Source: Trileptium ribeirensis (lineage: Eukaryota; Nematoda; Enoplea; Enoplida; Thoracostomopsidae). Taken from it: a stretch of 64,000 bases of DNA. The stretch covers positions 1 to 64,000 of the forward strand of contig JASANE010001793.1 of assembly GCA_030248225.1 (NCBI GenBank), in the 5' to 3' direction. The notes under the pieces are model-generated. The model was not told the origin of the DNA. It did not search any database and saw only the letters and a list, made by a program, of their open reading frames with translations. The first letter of the stretch is position 1, and every line of letters begins with the position of its first letter. Below, piece by piece: positions 1 through 12,224 of this stretch. The translations under genes and the position numbers were made by a program.

Positions 1-38
1 AGGCGAATTTAGGAATGGACGACCGGATACCGGTGGAG

Positions 39-133
39 TGTGACTCCTGTACGAAGTTACATAATTGCGTTATATTGTATGAACTTTGAAATAAACACTT
101 GTATCGCATTTATATTGTGTTTGTATGGTCACA
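39..133 (+). repeat. Possible short LTR (about 95 bp)
   Basis: The unit opens TGTGAC and closes GTCACA, the inverted ends expected of an LTR, and holds an AATAAA at about 90. A purine-rich CGGTGGAG lies directly before it, as a polypurine tract does before a 3' LTR. The inverted match extends outward (31-44 against 127-140, 13 of 14). It could instead be a 110-bp MITE. No second copy was found in the window. Confidence 0.3.
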
Positions 134-140
134 CTCCGCC

Positions 141-2400
141 GCCCGAAGGTGCCCGGGGTGATTTTGGCACCGAAATTGAAGACAGGTATCATAAGTAGGG
201 GTGTCCGGTCGATCCTAGGGATATAAATTGATGCAGTATCGTGTATAATCGACGTTGTGCCTTATATTATGTATGATTTATTGTAGTCGATGCGTAGGAC
301 GGGTGTGCGTTCGGCGAGGCCGGGGACCAACGGATGTTTCAAGGATTTTTGGTATCATACGAAAACCGGTCGCCCTGGGCCGATCCCAGCGCACACGCCG
401 AATAATCAGTATCTCGCGATAGCTGCTGTGTATTGGTGCTCGTTATATATTTTAGTAGGTCGAGGAATATCCGGATGAGCCCCAAGCAGGGTTTTAAGTG
501 ATCAAAATCCTTGGTCGGAGAAAATCAAAACAGACTATTTTAGGATACAGAATTTCTAAGGCGCCATTTTAGGGTGCGACGCGAAAATTCAATTTTTGGG
601 CTACCCACAAATTTTATGGGAATGGGGGTGACTGAGCCCTCTTAAGGACTCTGCTGGGGTGTCGAATCGTCCCGGCGGGTCTAAAAATTTGGATCCCCTA
701 AGTACTTAGGGACCCCCGAACAGGCGCTTAAGCCTCCAATTGTCTAAGCCTAAAATGACACCCAAGGTAATCAAAACTCCCCTATTTTCGGAGCCCCGGA
801 CACTTATCGGGTTCTCCCCTAACAGTTGGGTCGAAAACCGGGGCCGCCCACCCCCGCGGGTCCGCTCAGGATCCTCCAAACTTAAATGGGACCCCAAAAT
901 TTTCATTTTTGGGCGCCTAAAACGGCCTCTAACAGGCCTCCTGTGGGAGCTACATTAAATATTAAATTTTCATCAGTAGCCGGCCTGCCAGGGCATGATT
1001 CTGGTCCTGCCCCCGGCCGCCTACTGGTTTTCGTTCTTGAGATATCGGCAAAAATGTGCCGATATCCTTATGAGAAAGCGGCGCCCTGAGCACCGTTATA
1101 TTTTCCTTTTAGAAATTCGCCGCACCGACCAGCGGGCGGTTTTGTTTTTCTTGGCGAGCCTCGGCCACATATGCTGCTGGCCATTCTGTTGTTGTTGTCG
1201 TACGCCCACCAAGGGCTGGTTTGGTATATGCAGCAGCCAGGGCAACATTGTTATATTTTGTCGCGACACTTTGTTTGTAGTACATTTAAGTTGTTGATAT
1301 ATTTTCAGCGTTTGGTCTACTTCCAAGTAGGGCTTATTTTATTGCTAGGGTATGTTGATACGTTTTCAGAGTTTGAAATTTGCGCGTCTGGAGTATGCGG
1401 CGGCAACGAGCAGGGGGGCGACAGCCGATATAAAAGGGATAGACGCGACTGTAAAGCGGGACCAGTCGAGCTGCTTATTTGAAAATTTGGCGTGTTTTGA
1501 CGGCGGTTGTCGCCGTGGTTTTCGCTGTTTTGTCGTTTTCCTGCTTTTCGCTTGCTTTTGCCCGGGTGGACTCTTCGGTATGCAGACGTGCGGAAGAGTT
1601 CCACCCGAGGCCTTTCAATTTGCGAAATTCTTAGTTACTTTTCAGCCAAGGGACGGCCCTTGCGGGCGCTGGGGCGTCTGATGGATGCCCCGGGCCCCCG
1701 CAAGTGTCGCGCCCACGCACGGAAATTTAGGACTTATAGACTTCGGATAAATCTGAATCAAAAGTTGTTCCGTGCTCGACTGGTTCCCCGCTCCCGGGGC
1801 CATTTTGTGCCGGTCCTGGGAGTGCCTGCAAGTTCACAAACGTGCGGACGCCGAGTGGTAATATGTTCAAGTAGGGTAAATTTACGTTTGCAGAGGGAAC
1901 TTTCAATTGGTTTTCCTGGTAGTCATTTTCGGCAAATTACTGGTTTCTGCAGCGTTGTCCGATCTAAGGGGAGTTTTGCTAGCGATTTCAAAGTGGAAGG
2001 GAAAGAGAGTTTTACTCTGGGCCGGTAGGATCGTGAACTGCCGGTTGCGTGCACGTCAGCAAAAGCCCATCGGACATTTGGCCAGGTTCAATTAAACGTT
2101 TGCTTAACCGGTATTCAAAACTAATAGGACTCTGCCTGGTCGTTATTTCGTTTCGGTCAAAGTTTTGCCCAGCCTCGACCCGGGCTTTATTCATTCCTGT
2201 GGCTGCCGTTCTCAGTGTTTCAAGCGGGTCCAAATTTTGGTTACCCTCCTCGAACCAGTTACTATCGGTCAGTGGTCTAGCTGGGTCTTCTGTTCACTCC
2301 GGGGAACTTTTGCCATGCAGCCGTGGGAAAGGGGTGCCGGGACGGTAACGTCAATTTAGCGAGAATTTAGTGCTTTCCTAACAGCAGCGCGGATTTTCAT
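141..2400. other. GC-richer block without a supported gene
   Basis: Base composition is clearly more GC-rich than the following DNA. Several open frames overlap in different frames, but none starts at a convincing ATG with a recognisable domain. The longest runs about 1507-2028 on the plus strand and begins at TTG. The block may be internal sequence of a decayed retroelement. Confidence 0.3.
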
Positions 2401-2719
2401 GTTTTCCACGGCATCAAAGGTTTTCAAGAAGAAAAAAAAAAGAAAAATTTTTTTTTCAACGGTCAGATAGTAGAACAAAACTAATAGAAATAGGCCGCAC
2501 GAAATTTTTCGGAAAGTGCTCATGTTCCCCTAACCGGGTGAACCGTAAATCGTTATGTTCACCCCGATTGGGTGATGTATATATATGTATATCATGTCTG
2601 GAAAATATTTGTGTATTTTATTGTCTACCCGGAGGGTATTTTACAGTAATTTTGCAGTGATAAACAAAAATTAGAGGAACAGTAAACTCATCAGTGTTTC
2701 TGGCATTCAAGCGATTTGG

Positions 2720-3505
2720 TTTTGTTGGCTTTATAGGAGATCATGTCCCGCTCCGCAAAGTCCGGCAACCCCGGGCGCAGTGTTTGTTACTATAGGGCAC
2801 ATACTGGCTGATTATTAGTGTATGCCATCGGTGTTTGAACTCACATCGGGTCTCTGCCATTTGAACCCCACTGAATCCGCTACTGCCCTTTCGCTCAACA
2901 CGCTCCGGAATTGCCACTCACTCACGTGTTCACTGGGCTTTGTTTCTACTCCACCCTGCGCCCGCTATTAATAGTCAGGCATAAATCACCGAACGAAATT
3001 TCACGTTAGGTAAATATTGTGTCAGTCCACTAGGACTAACTTACCCGAAAATACCCCTCAGGCCCAACTTGGTAAATCGAAACATATTCTGTTAAACCAT
3101 TTCCGATACAACGTCTCTTCCGAAATTTACCCCTCTGACTATTCACCTGGTGGCCCAATAGGTTATGTCTCATCCCTTCAGGCATTTTCCTGGGAGTCGG
3201 AATCAAGAGAGGGAATGACGGGTCAGCCCTATTACCTGTGAGCAGGCTTAGGGGATGACCCTCCCTCAGGGGGACCTGCATACCTCTAGACACGTGGGCC
3301 ATCATAGGGGCCAGGCCGAACACCCTGGTAAACCCGCCGAGCAGCCCGCTAAGCTAAGCGGTTCCCTCCGGTTAGGCTAGGATCCACCGGGGAATCGTGT
3401 AAGCCGGGGTTGTCCGGGCACCACAGTGAAATGTGAAAGTGGTGCAGCTGGGATCCCTTAGGGCCAGAACTGGTCCTAGTACATAAAAGCCAAAAAAAAA
3501 AAGGA
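2720..3505. repeat. GC-richer repeat-like block ending in an A-tract
   Basis: A block of mixed composition differs from its AT-rich flanks and ends in a run of A at about 3493-3502, which could be a retroposon tail. No tRNA-like head or coding domain was recognised. An A-run followed by a T-run at about 2431-2457 lies just upstream. Confidence 0.22.
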
Positions 3506-3530
3506 AATTTCCAACAATCGCACTTAATAG

Positions 3531-3846
3531 GAACCAATATTCGTTATAATGTGTAGCAGGAATTGGAGATTTAAAACGCGGGCATAGAAAGTATATTAAA
3601 TTATTACATACAAACAACGATTGCATAAATTACAATAAACTGATATGGTTTATTGCATAGTTATATATGCCTAAAATATTAAAAGGGCATTAACTTTCCT
3701 GTAACTAATCGGCACTTTATTAGTGAACCAATATTCGTTATAATGTATAGCAGGAATTGGTCGATTTTAAACTGCGGTGCTAAGCTCCGGTTTCATAGAA
3801 AGTATATTAAATTATTAGATACAAACAACGATTGCTTAATAATTAG
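3531..3846 (+). repeat. Direct repeat pair, 194 bp apart
   Basis: The motif GAACCAATATTCGTTATAAT begins at 3531 and again at 3725. The following 100 bp are also shared (AGAAAGTATATTAAATTATT, then ACAAACAACGATTGC). The second copy has about 16 extra bases, so the pair is an imperfect, not very recent duplication. Confidence 0.6.
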
Positions 3847-5139
3847 CAAAGAAGGTCATCCAGTAACAGTTACATGTTTGCAGAGCATTTCTCAACAAAT
3901 GCCCGTGTGGATTATAGATCATTGCAGAGCTTAGTATGAATAGAATTAGGAATATTGGTGAGTACGAGTAGAAATGTGGAATAGCCAAATAGATACAATT
4001 TATATTGAAACAAACCGTTCATTTGGCATGAAAGGCATGAAGCAAACAATAACTGAAGAATTGTAGAAGACACGCTTGTAAGAATAGCAGCCAAATAAAA
4101 GCACATTCAGATTGAACTACAGTAGCGCCATTTTTATAATAGAAACAGACATTGAGCGCTTCCAAGCACCTCTGTGTAGCTGTTTGAAGGAAACGACACA
4201 CAACCGCGATCGCAATCAAGTAGTTACGTTTCTTAATGTACTTTCACAAGTTAAACTTTTTGCTCAAATGTTAAGCGCAAGTTTTGATCAAATTTCGAAA
4301 GCGTCTTTAGCATTTTTGGTAAAATTGAACACCTGAATAATGCTCAAACTTTACTAGCATCTAGTCCTGATTTAGTCAATTAGGGACTAGGAATAGAACT
4401 TGAAACATTTTGAGCTCAAAACTTGAGTTCAAATTTTGAAGCATTCTACTTTGCAATATTTTTTCATTATAACGGTCTAATTATAATTAAATTTAGATCA
4501 GAATTTGACCAAATTTTGAGCTCACATTTTCTGCTATTATATATTGCTATTGTATATGAATTATTGCCCTATTTCGTTTATTAGCCTAGTGCATACCTGC
4601 ACCAGCTGTTCCACAACAGAAGTAGAAAAGGCCATGCGATTCGCCGCTGTGATACAATCAGGGGAGGCGGAAAGGACGAGGGGCGGGGGTTTAGGCGTCG
4701 GTAGCTGATTGCCAACGACCGGCCGAAAACATCCGTTGATGCCTGGCTTTATCAAATTCTTTAGCGTATCAATATTCGCCGGTTACAGCATCGTTTCCAT
4801 CGCTACACAAATACCACTTGATTGTGAATGACGTATTCGGATAGAAGTAGTGTAGTCGTCGCCAATTAACAAAGGAACCACCTGACCACTAGGAATATGA
4901 TAGCTCGGAAACACTTTTAATCGCTTGTGCTTTCTGACGTTTCATCCTTGTCTTAGCCAGTTGAACGGTTGATAAACACCGTGATTGGCTTCGTTATATG
5001 GCATCGTTTAATTCTTTTTGCGCCATTATAATTTGTGCATTGCTTGATTGAATGTCGTTCGTTCATCTTCCGTTTTCGTCGTTATTTCGAATACTTTTTT
5101 CGCTTCCAGTGGCGAAAGATCACATCGTGTTCAAACGAC

Positions 5140-5320
5140 CAACGTCTGATTAATCACGAATTCTGCGATCTGCCATTTGTCAAAGCGTGGATGGACGATA
5201 TTCTCATGGCAAGCGTTACTGATGAAGAACACAGCGACCATCTTAACCGCCCATTCGCCCATCTTGACGAATAGGAACTAAAACTCAAACGAGCCAAATG
5301 CAAATTCTTCTACAGTTAAT
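5140..5320 (+). pseudogene. Reverse transcriptase fragment (gypsy type)
   Basis: The frame reads FVKAWMDDILMAS followed by an EEHSDHL motif. This matches the catalytic YMDD box of gypsy reverse transcriptases and the EEHL.HL element that normally follows, with W in place of the usual first Y. After a stop, LKLKRAKCKFF matches the conserved LKLK..KC.F segment. The fragment is too short and broken to be functional. Confidence 0.75.
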
Positions 5321-5789
5321 GTATCGTGTTGAAGAGTTGAAGCGTGGAATGGTCTACTGATGGAATCCGCTCCCTCGTGCGCTTTGTCGAAGGGATCGAA
5401 TGGTTCCCAAAGCCAATGACAAATAGCGAATTGTCATGATTTTTCGATCTGCGGAATTCTAAAACAGATTCATCAAAGGTTAACCCGAATCGCCGCACCG
5501 CTCACCGACTTGACGAAAACGGCAAAATTAAACAAGAATCGAATACTTCAAGCTCAGCGGACATCGCATGGTCGGATAACGCGAAACCTCGTTAGGCGCT
5601 TTAAAATAGTGATCGGTGACTGTCTGATGTTGGCTTATCCGCAACGCGAGGCTTAAATTACATTGCCGACAGACACATCGAATATAGCCGCTGGTCCAGT
5701 TCTGAATCAAATTCTCAACGGTGAGCTGTGCCCAAACCATTTTACCGAACGGTCGGCGACAGCAAACGAAATAAGTAGACGTTCGAAAA

Positions 5790-6010
5790 TGAAATGCTGG
5801 CAACTTTTTCTTACTGTGAAACATTTCGGCTTGCTATTGGTCATCCAATGACTCATTACACAGACCATAAAGTGCTGTTCTGTTGCATCAATATTAAGGA
5901 ACAGAGCCATCAGCAGTGCCGATGGCTATGGTACATTTCCGCATTTAAATTGCGATTCGAAACAGCGCTGGTGCCGAAAATATTGTCTCCGACTGCCTTT
6001 CGCGCACGAG
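5790..6010 (+). pseudogene. RNase H fragment (gypsy type)
   Basis: The frame contains HYTDHKVL, the TDHK.L signature of gypsy RNase H. It is followed by RWLWYISAFKLRFE, which corresponds to the usual RWL..IS.F.....E segment that precedes the end of the domain. No catalytic upstream part could be read in frame, so this is a remnant. Confidence 0.7.
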
Positions 6011-6225
6011 GGCTGCTGCAGTTCAAGCCACGCTGACGATCAATGAAATCCCAGATGTTCACCTCAGCGATTAACATCGGAAAACGTTATTCAAAGCAAC
6101 AACGCCGCCGATACCGCTGTCATCTGTCAACGGCAAACAAATCTGCTAAAAATGATCATCCATTCTTATAGATAATATTCCGACGACGCGTATTTGTTTG
6201 GTTTTACAATCTCTCGGCTACCGGT

Positions 6226-6345
6226 GGATGTTGGCTATGAATAGCCGATCGTATATCTATCTGGCCGGGCATGAGAAAAGACGTTTGCAACATGGTTAAA
6301 ATTGGCAAGGATTGCCAAGGCGCCGAAAATGTGCGGCCATACAAA
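6226..6345 (+). pseudogene. Integrase zinc-binding domain fragment
   Basis: After an in-frame stop the frame reads IWPGMRKDVCNMV and then DCQGAENVRP. This matches the WWPGM..D......C..CQ pattern of the H2C2 domain at the N-terminus of gypsy integrases. One cysteine position reads G (KIGKDCQ). No DDE core was seen downstream. Confidence 0.65.
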
Positions 6346-7043
6346 AAACACCGATCATGTCGATACCGACATGACGCCATTATACGCATTGCATAACCAA
6401 ACAATTGAACACAGGCCATATTCTGGGACTCGGGCTCGTCGACCGTAAAGCCCTTCAAATACCTGAAAGGCATCTTATCAACATGATCAAGTTTAGACTT
6501 GAGATTATAAAATTTTAAACTACCGTATTCAGGATAATTTCTAACCATAAAGTTCGAAGTTACTACCCCTCAATAACATGTTGAAATTTGAAAAAATATT
6601 ATTTTAATATGACGATCTTTTTTGATCGGCCGTAGGCGATATGTCGTCACGATGATCCACCGGCATTTTCGATGGCCTGAACTGTTGCCATTGGAGACGT
6701 TTTAGCGTCAACAGTTACCAACGCACTCGTCAACGTATGGATATCGAGCTTTTGAGTTTCTCAAGTCATCGTCACCGACCGCACAACCATTTCATATCTG
6801 CCTTATGAAACGATTTAAAGTCAAAGTTATGCATTTACAGAACGAAACTGCGAAGCTAGTTGATAATAAACAAAAACTCCAATAACTTTATAAAACTGGT
6901 TCCGAATTTCTGAAACTAGCTGTTCATTTGCTAATTTGCCCAACCGAATATTTTGCCTATATAAGCAAGCCCTAGCAGGTCAGGTGCATATTCTGACGAA
7001 CAGTCAGTCACATGTTTCTGCCGTGCAATTAGTCGCACGCTGC

Positions 7044-7167
7044 ACTATCATAATGTTTTATATATTTCGTCATGTTTGGTTATTGATAAATACTTTCTGG
7101 TTTTCTAGTTCGTGCACCAAACGAAGTAATACCAACGGCTACGAACTATATAAAACATTATGATAGT
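7044..7167. mobile_element. Fold-back MITE of 124 bp
   Basis: The first 21 bases (7044-7064, beginning ACTATCATAATG) are perfectly inverted at 7147-7167. Pairing continues imperfectly inward for about 20 more bases on each side, so the unit is almost entirely a hairpin. No coding capacity is present, and the family of the parent transposon is unknown. Confidence 0.65.
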
Positions 7168-7169
7168 TC

Positions 7170-9470
7170 AGTGTAATGTGCCATGGCGCAGAATATAAAT
7201 CTCAACAACAACGACAACAGCAACTGTACGCATCATGTAAAAATTAACGCATATTAATACTCTTAAGAAATTCAAAACGGTAATATGATTAAGGTTTTAA
7301 ATCATTTTAGATACTTCCTCAGACGTTAACTGTAACTGCATTTTGTTATGCTCCATATATCGCGTTATATGCAGTCTTGAATAACATGCCTTATAAATAT
7401 ATGTTTGGTTTTAGTAACAATATAATAGCAATTTAATCGCAATCAATCTAACTATCCCGTTTAGCAAGTGTATAGCCACCAGTGTTTACTTTCTTAGTTG
7501 TCTTTATTATACGTTATCTCTGCAACGATTTTTATAAACACATGTGTCTATTACGTTATATGGCGTCGTTTTTCGGCAGATATTAATGCTGATTTTGTGC
7601 GTCTGAATCATTTATACGTTGTCCAATTAAGATAGTTTATAAATATTCAAACCTGTGTTACTTGTTAGATATATGTTACTTGTGTTACAGATTGGTAGAG
7701 TAAAAAATGTTCTCGGTAAGTTCAAATTTTCAGCCCTGTTTTTACGGGATTTCCACATTGAAAATAGCGAAAAATACAAAAGCAAATGCATAAAGATATG
7801 TCTGTTAGTTTTGTACGGATTCATGTGATGAAAAAATATATATGGGTAGATATTTTTTGTTTTGTGCTTTAAACAACTCATAATTGTATATTCAGTGTCA
7901 TCGTCCAGATTTTTTTCGCTACTCTAGATGGAACCGGTCAAGTCTCTATCTCAAAATACCATACAAATTTTTCCGTCACCATCCAGTTTATATATTTTAG
8001 AGGGAAATGTTACCGAACAGTATGAAGGATTGGATGTTATCAAAACTCATTTGTTATAGATTATTATAGCACAAACGCGACATAGTACCATGTCCCAATG
8101 TTGTTTAAGTTAATCGTTCACACAATGGCTTCGAATTCTCTTCGTAAATTAGTCACTATATTTATAAGTATTGCCTAACCGGGCTTACAAACCTCACATT
8201 TATTAACGTTTTAGACACAAGTTTATTCTTTTAACTGTTATTTAACTTCCATATTTATGTTTTAATATTTCATTTGTATCTATATTATAGATATAGATAG
8301 TTATATATAACTGTAAATTATGATTCTTCAACGACTTTCAACAACAGATTTGTGTCGGTGTTGGAATTTCCAAAGCGGTTCCTTTGCCATCGGATATTTT
8401 ACTATGGTATTGGTCTTATTTTTTCTGCTGTTAACGATAAAACGTATATAAAATTGTATGTGGTAGATGAGTTAAAAAGATGCCTGCACGCCATCTTCGC
8501 ATGAAGCTGATCAGTTCATCTTCATTTATTACGTTCTGCATTATTCAAATCTAGAACAAAACGTTTACTTATACTTAAAAATACTGCTGCTATAGAATAC
8601 AGTTTAAATGTGCTTAACTGGACCTTATTCCGCCAGTCAGTTTCACGTTTGAGTAACAAAAGCAGTGACACTAATTTGTTGCTTTTTTATTATTAATTTG
8701 TCGAAAGGCTGGTTAATTAAATGAAGCAGTGCGAAAACCTACGGCTACTCGGCTATCCACTGCTGAGCTATAGTCATTGTTGTTAAAAGCATTGCATTAC
8801 ATCTGTAACCAAAAACAAAACTATATGTCTATGAAACAAAGATTTATTTAGCAATGAAACACATTATTTGCCGTTTTATCGTGGCGTGGAAGGAAGGGTT
8901 TCGAAAAAGTTATTGGTCTCATACAATAGACGTTATAAAAACTAGTAAATACAATAATTTGTCGTTGTACACGGCTCATAGGGGCTAAAATTGCAAACTA
9001 ACCAAGACGCCGTACAAGCAAATGGCTATAGTTAACTACTGGGTAAATCCAACAGTGAATTTGACATGTTTGTGCTTCTATGATTTCTATAGACACTGAG
9101 GAAGCAATAATCGCCCGTGTCATATTTTTTCATAGGGTAAAAATCATCGTACAGTTTTACTTATACTTGTTACATGGTGAGAACTATTAATTTTTGTTTT
9201 CAAACATGTTACTCCAGTTATATGTTTGAAGGTGTATAATATTCATAACATTGGGCTGTCAGAACTTTGTAACTTTTCAATAAATTTGCTGTTTTGGATT
9301 TTTGAACCAGTTTAGTGTGAGGTCAAAATAAATTTGCAGTATGAAGCTCAAACGATTAATGCCATTAGACAGTTTGTCGTTGATGAGCGATGACATATCG
9401 GTCTAATTCTTAATTTTGATCCTAACCATTCTTTGGCTGATTATAACTGCTCATGAATTAATATATGATA
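7170..9470. other. AT-rich intergenic DNA, nothing identified
   Basis: No open frame with both plausible composition and splice signals was found on either strand. A weak tRNA-like match on the minus strand near 8715-8775 is too degraded to call. Confidence 0.5.
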
Positions 9471-9478
9471 AATATCAG

Positions 9479-9650
9479 GGCGCCACGGTAGTATGGATTG
9501 CTCTACTGAGCTGGCAAACAACTGTCATCACTAACTGCCAAATGAATGTAGTCAGCGAATCAGACGCTGTTGAGGCGTGTACAAGAATGCCCGACTCATG
9601 TCCCTGTAACGACGGAATTGGAATGCAAAGCTTTGACAGAGCGTTAAATG
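9479..9650 (+). CDS. Orphan exon candidate, unknown protein
   Basis: An open frame runs from a TATCAG acceptor (9478) to a strong G|GTAAGA donor after 9650, ending in phase 1. The start is hydrophobic (VVWIALLSW), like the end of a signal peptide or a membrane span. A cysteine-bearing stretch (EACTRMPDSCPCNDGIG) follows. No ATG opens the frame, so an upstream exon would be needed. It could be a far 5' exon of the four-span gene at 13.7 kb, since an in-phase join exists there, but the acceptor is poor. It could also be chance. Confidence 0.25.
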
Positions 9651-9679
9651 GTAAGAAGATTAGTAGATCGTTTGATTAG

Positions 9680-11230
9680 AATCAATACGCCGTACGGTTT
9701 AATCAATTAATTTAGGCGTAAATTTTACAAGAGTAGCGCAGCAATAATTTTGTATATGAAGGAATACATGTCAATAGTGGCTAAAATAATGGTAATATTT
9801 TACGAAATTGAACTATATATCTAATGTACAATAATAATAACGCTGTCCAAACCTTGAGTTTGTTACAAACTGGCTAGAAAAGCTTACCTCTCAATTGCGA
9901 ATTATCAAAAATATTTAAATCAATCAAAATTTTGAACTTATATTGCCTTTGTGAACCGTTTGATGAAGAACCGGCTACAAATTTGGCTGGTAATCTATGA
10001 TTTAACAAACCTCATGGTGTAATGAGCGAATCATTTCTGTCAAAAAATCTGATTTTGCATGGCATTCGTTAATTATAACAGAATAAGGTAGATTTATTAT
10101 GAAATATTGGATCTTTTTGAGAAACTAACCAGGTCATCAAACAAGATAGACTTAAAAAAATCCTAGCCATGTTTATACGTTGATATTAAGCTATTACAGC
10201 AATGCACGGGACGGAATGTATGTTGTAAACAAAAACACAACTGATTTTGTAGCGACAATAACTGTACTAGATGCTTCGCCGTGACCACTGGGATTAGCGT
10301 TATTATATTTGTTGACTGGCCAGCACAAAACATAATGCCTGATTATATCGTAACCCATAGCTAGTAAATTGAGTTAATGCATAATCATCCATAGTTGCAC
10401 ATTAAATAAAATCGGACCTGTCTTTGCAAAGATACTGACGACAATGCCAATATTTAGTCCAATTCTGACGCTGAAAATGTTCTGGCACATCAGTTTGAAA
10501 CAAATTTGAAATGGGAATGAGGTCAACAGCATCCGAATGTTGCAGAATAGACCAGCGCGTGGTGCAATCTTGCGCCAAACAAAGCTTTTGGTCTTAAATT
10601 ACGTCTTTTTAAATTAAAATATATATTTTAAAATTTCAGTTTTAAATTATGCTTTTTATTTCAATTGGGTAACTTAGACAATAGGAAAATATTAACTATA
10701 CAACATACAATTTAACACTACACAGAACACCAGGAGCAAATCTATTACTGTCTCTGAGTGTCAAGTTATGGCATACAATGGAATACATTAAGCGATTTTG
10801 ACACATGGCTGTTCTAAGATATTATGCCTGAGCGTTCAATATCCGATATCAGATGTATTGTGAAATTTTTTTTAACACTTTCCTGTAGAAGTTACCACGC
10901 TATAGACGAAAACAAATAATTCAAATTGATTTGGTCGTTATTGTTGGAGTTCTTAATTCCAATTTTTCGAAAATTAGCCATACAGATAATTTTTACGAAT
11001 TATGTGCCGACTGTTAAACACAATGAAAGGCATGAAAATAATATTTGCCTATTCGTCCCAGAGCTATAGCCGTTTTTGCAATAACACTCTCCATTAATGC
11101 AGCAACCAGGAAACAATATGATCTATATTACGCTAAAATAATTTTATTTAGTAACAAAAATAATTTTACGGTTTCTTGTTGCATGGAAATTTTTTAAAAA
11201 GTTATCGATCTTATGCGACCGCCACTATAA
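9680..11230. other. AT-rich intergenic DNA, nothing identified
   Basis: No coding, RNA or clear repeat signal was recognised on either strand between the orphan exon and the repeat block that starts near 11.23 kb. Confidence 0.45.
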
Positions 11231-11968
11231 GAGTCAAGTGTATATGCAAAAATTTGCCCTGATTGGGCTGAGGGGGAAAATTCAGAGAAATGGCCCACCA
11301 TCTTTTCAGTATTGCCCAAATAGTCTCTGGACCCCCAATCATCTCTTACCCCCAAAACAGATCTCTTCGAGATCAGGGTCGCCCCTTTTCAGGTATAACC
11401 TCCTGATGATGCTAAATTATTGTTCTTTTTATTCGGATTTTTTGGGGTATAGAGGCTTTTTTGGCAAATTTTTTCCTAAAGCTCTGCATAAGATCGTCAC
11501 CTACTAACCCCCCCCATATACCAGTTTTTCCTGGTCTTTCCAATGAAAAAGGTTTCAGGGCTCTAGGTCTTTAAGGCGGTTCAGGATAGGGGCCCAATTT
11601 CAGGGGTCGGATTTTTTAGAAATATGGATTTTGGCTTTTTTGACCTTTTTGGACATAACTTTGGATTGGCTTGACCGATTGGGCTCAAATTTGGATATGA
11701 TATAGAAAAAGCAATGGGATGTGACGATTACTGTCCGTCACAAGAAGGTATGGCTCCAGATATCGGGAATGCAGGCGAAAAATGGATATTTTGATGTTTG
11801 GAAATTAGGTTTAGACTGGGCTCAGTTTTAGGGTAAGCTTGAAGCTTAGGTTAAGGTATCCGGAAATGCTGCGCAGGCGAGGAAGCACCAGTATTGTGCA
11901 TCCAAAACCGTGGCAGTTAGCCATCGTAGCGGCTTAGTGCGGGGGGTCCGAGGGGCGGCAGCCCCCCG
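11230..11968 (+). repeat. Unknown repeat ending in a G/C hairpin next to the TTAGGC-like array
   Basis: The block is unlike its AT-rich flanks, with many CCCC and GGGG runs and TTTTTGG phrases. It ends at 11940-11969 in a strong hairpin (GGGGGG at 11941-11946 against CCCCCC at 11962-11967). The hairpin abuts the TTAGGC-like array without a gap. No transposase or reverse transcriptase was readable. It may be the 3' end of a transposable element. Confidence 0.35.
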
Positions 11969-12182
11969 GCTTAGTCTTAGGCTTAGTCTAAGGCTTATGC
12001 TTAGTCTAAGGCTTAGGCCTAGGCTTAGACTTAGGCTTAGTCTAAGGCTTAGGCTTAGTCTAAGGCTTAGGCTTAGGCTTAGCCTAAGGCTTAGGCTTAG
12101 GCTTAGTCTAAGGCTTAGGCTTAGGCATAGTCTAAGGCTTAGGCTTAGTCTAAGGCTTAGGCTTATTTTGTTAGGCTTAATC
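11969..12182 (+). repeat. Interstitial TTAGGC-like telomeric repeat array
   Basis: About 210 bp consist of hexamers of the form TTAGGC with regular TTAGTC and TAAGGC variants, often in the order GGCTTAGTCTAAGGCTTAGG. TTAGGC is the telomere repeat of nematodes. The array is internal and degenerate, so it is not a functional chromosome end. The Leu/Arg-rich open frame across it is a by-product of the repeat. Confidence 0.8.
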
Positions 12183-12224
12183 TAGAACTCTATAAGAAAA
12201 CGTATTACTGACATTGGAACCAAC

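Larger units (their letters stand above)
4750..6550 (+). mobile_element. Decayed Ty3/gypsy LTR retrotransposon, pol region
   Basis: Three fragments lie in canonical pol order on the plus strand: reverse transcriptase near 5.15-5.32 kb, RNase H near 5.79-6.0 kb and the integrase zinc-binding domain near 6.23-6.35 kb. They are separated by frameshifts and stops, so no intact pol survives. Protease and gag were not recognised upstream, and flanking LTRs were not found. The order RT-RNase H-integrase is that of Ty3/gypsy. The copy looks old and inactive. Confidence 0.7.

Noticed and set aside
1507..2028. 173-codon plus-strand frame
   Set aside because: It starts at TTG, has no recognised domain, and lies in a GC-rich block where long chance frames are common.
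11910..12185. Leu/Arg-repeat open frame on the plus strand
   Set aside because: It is a translation of the TTAGGC-like array, not a protein gene.
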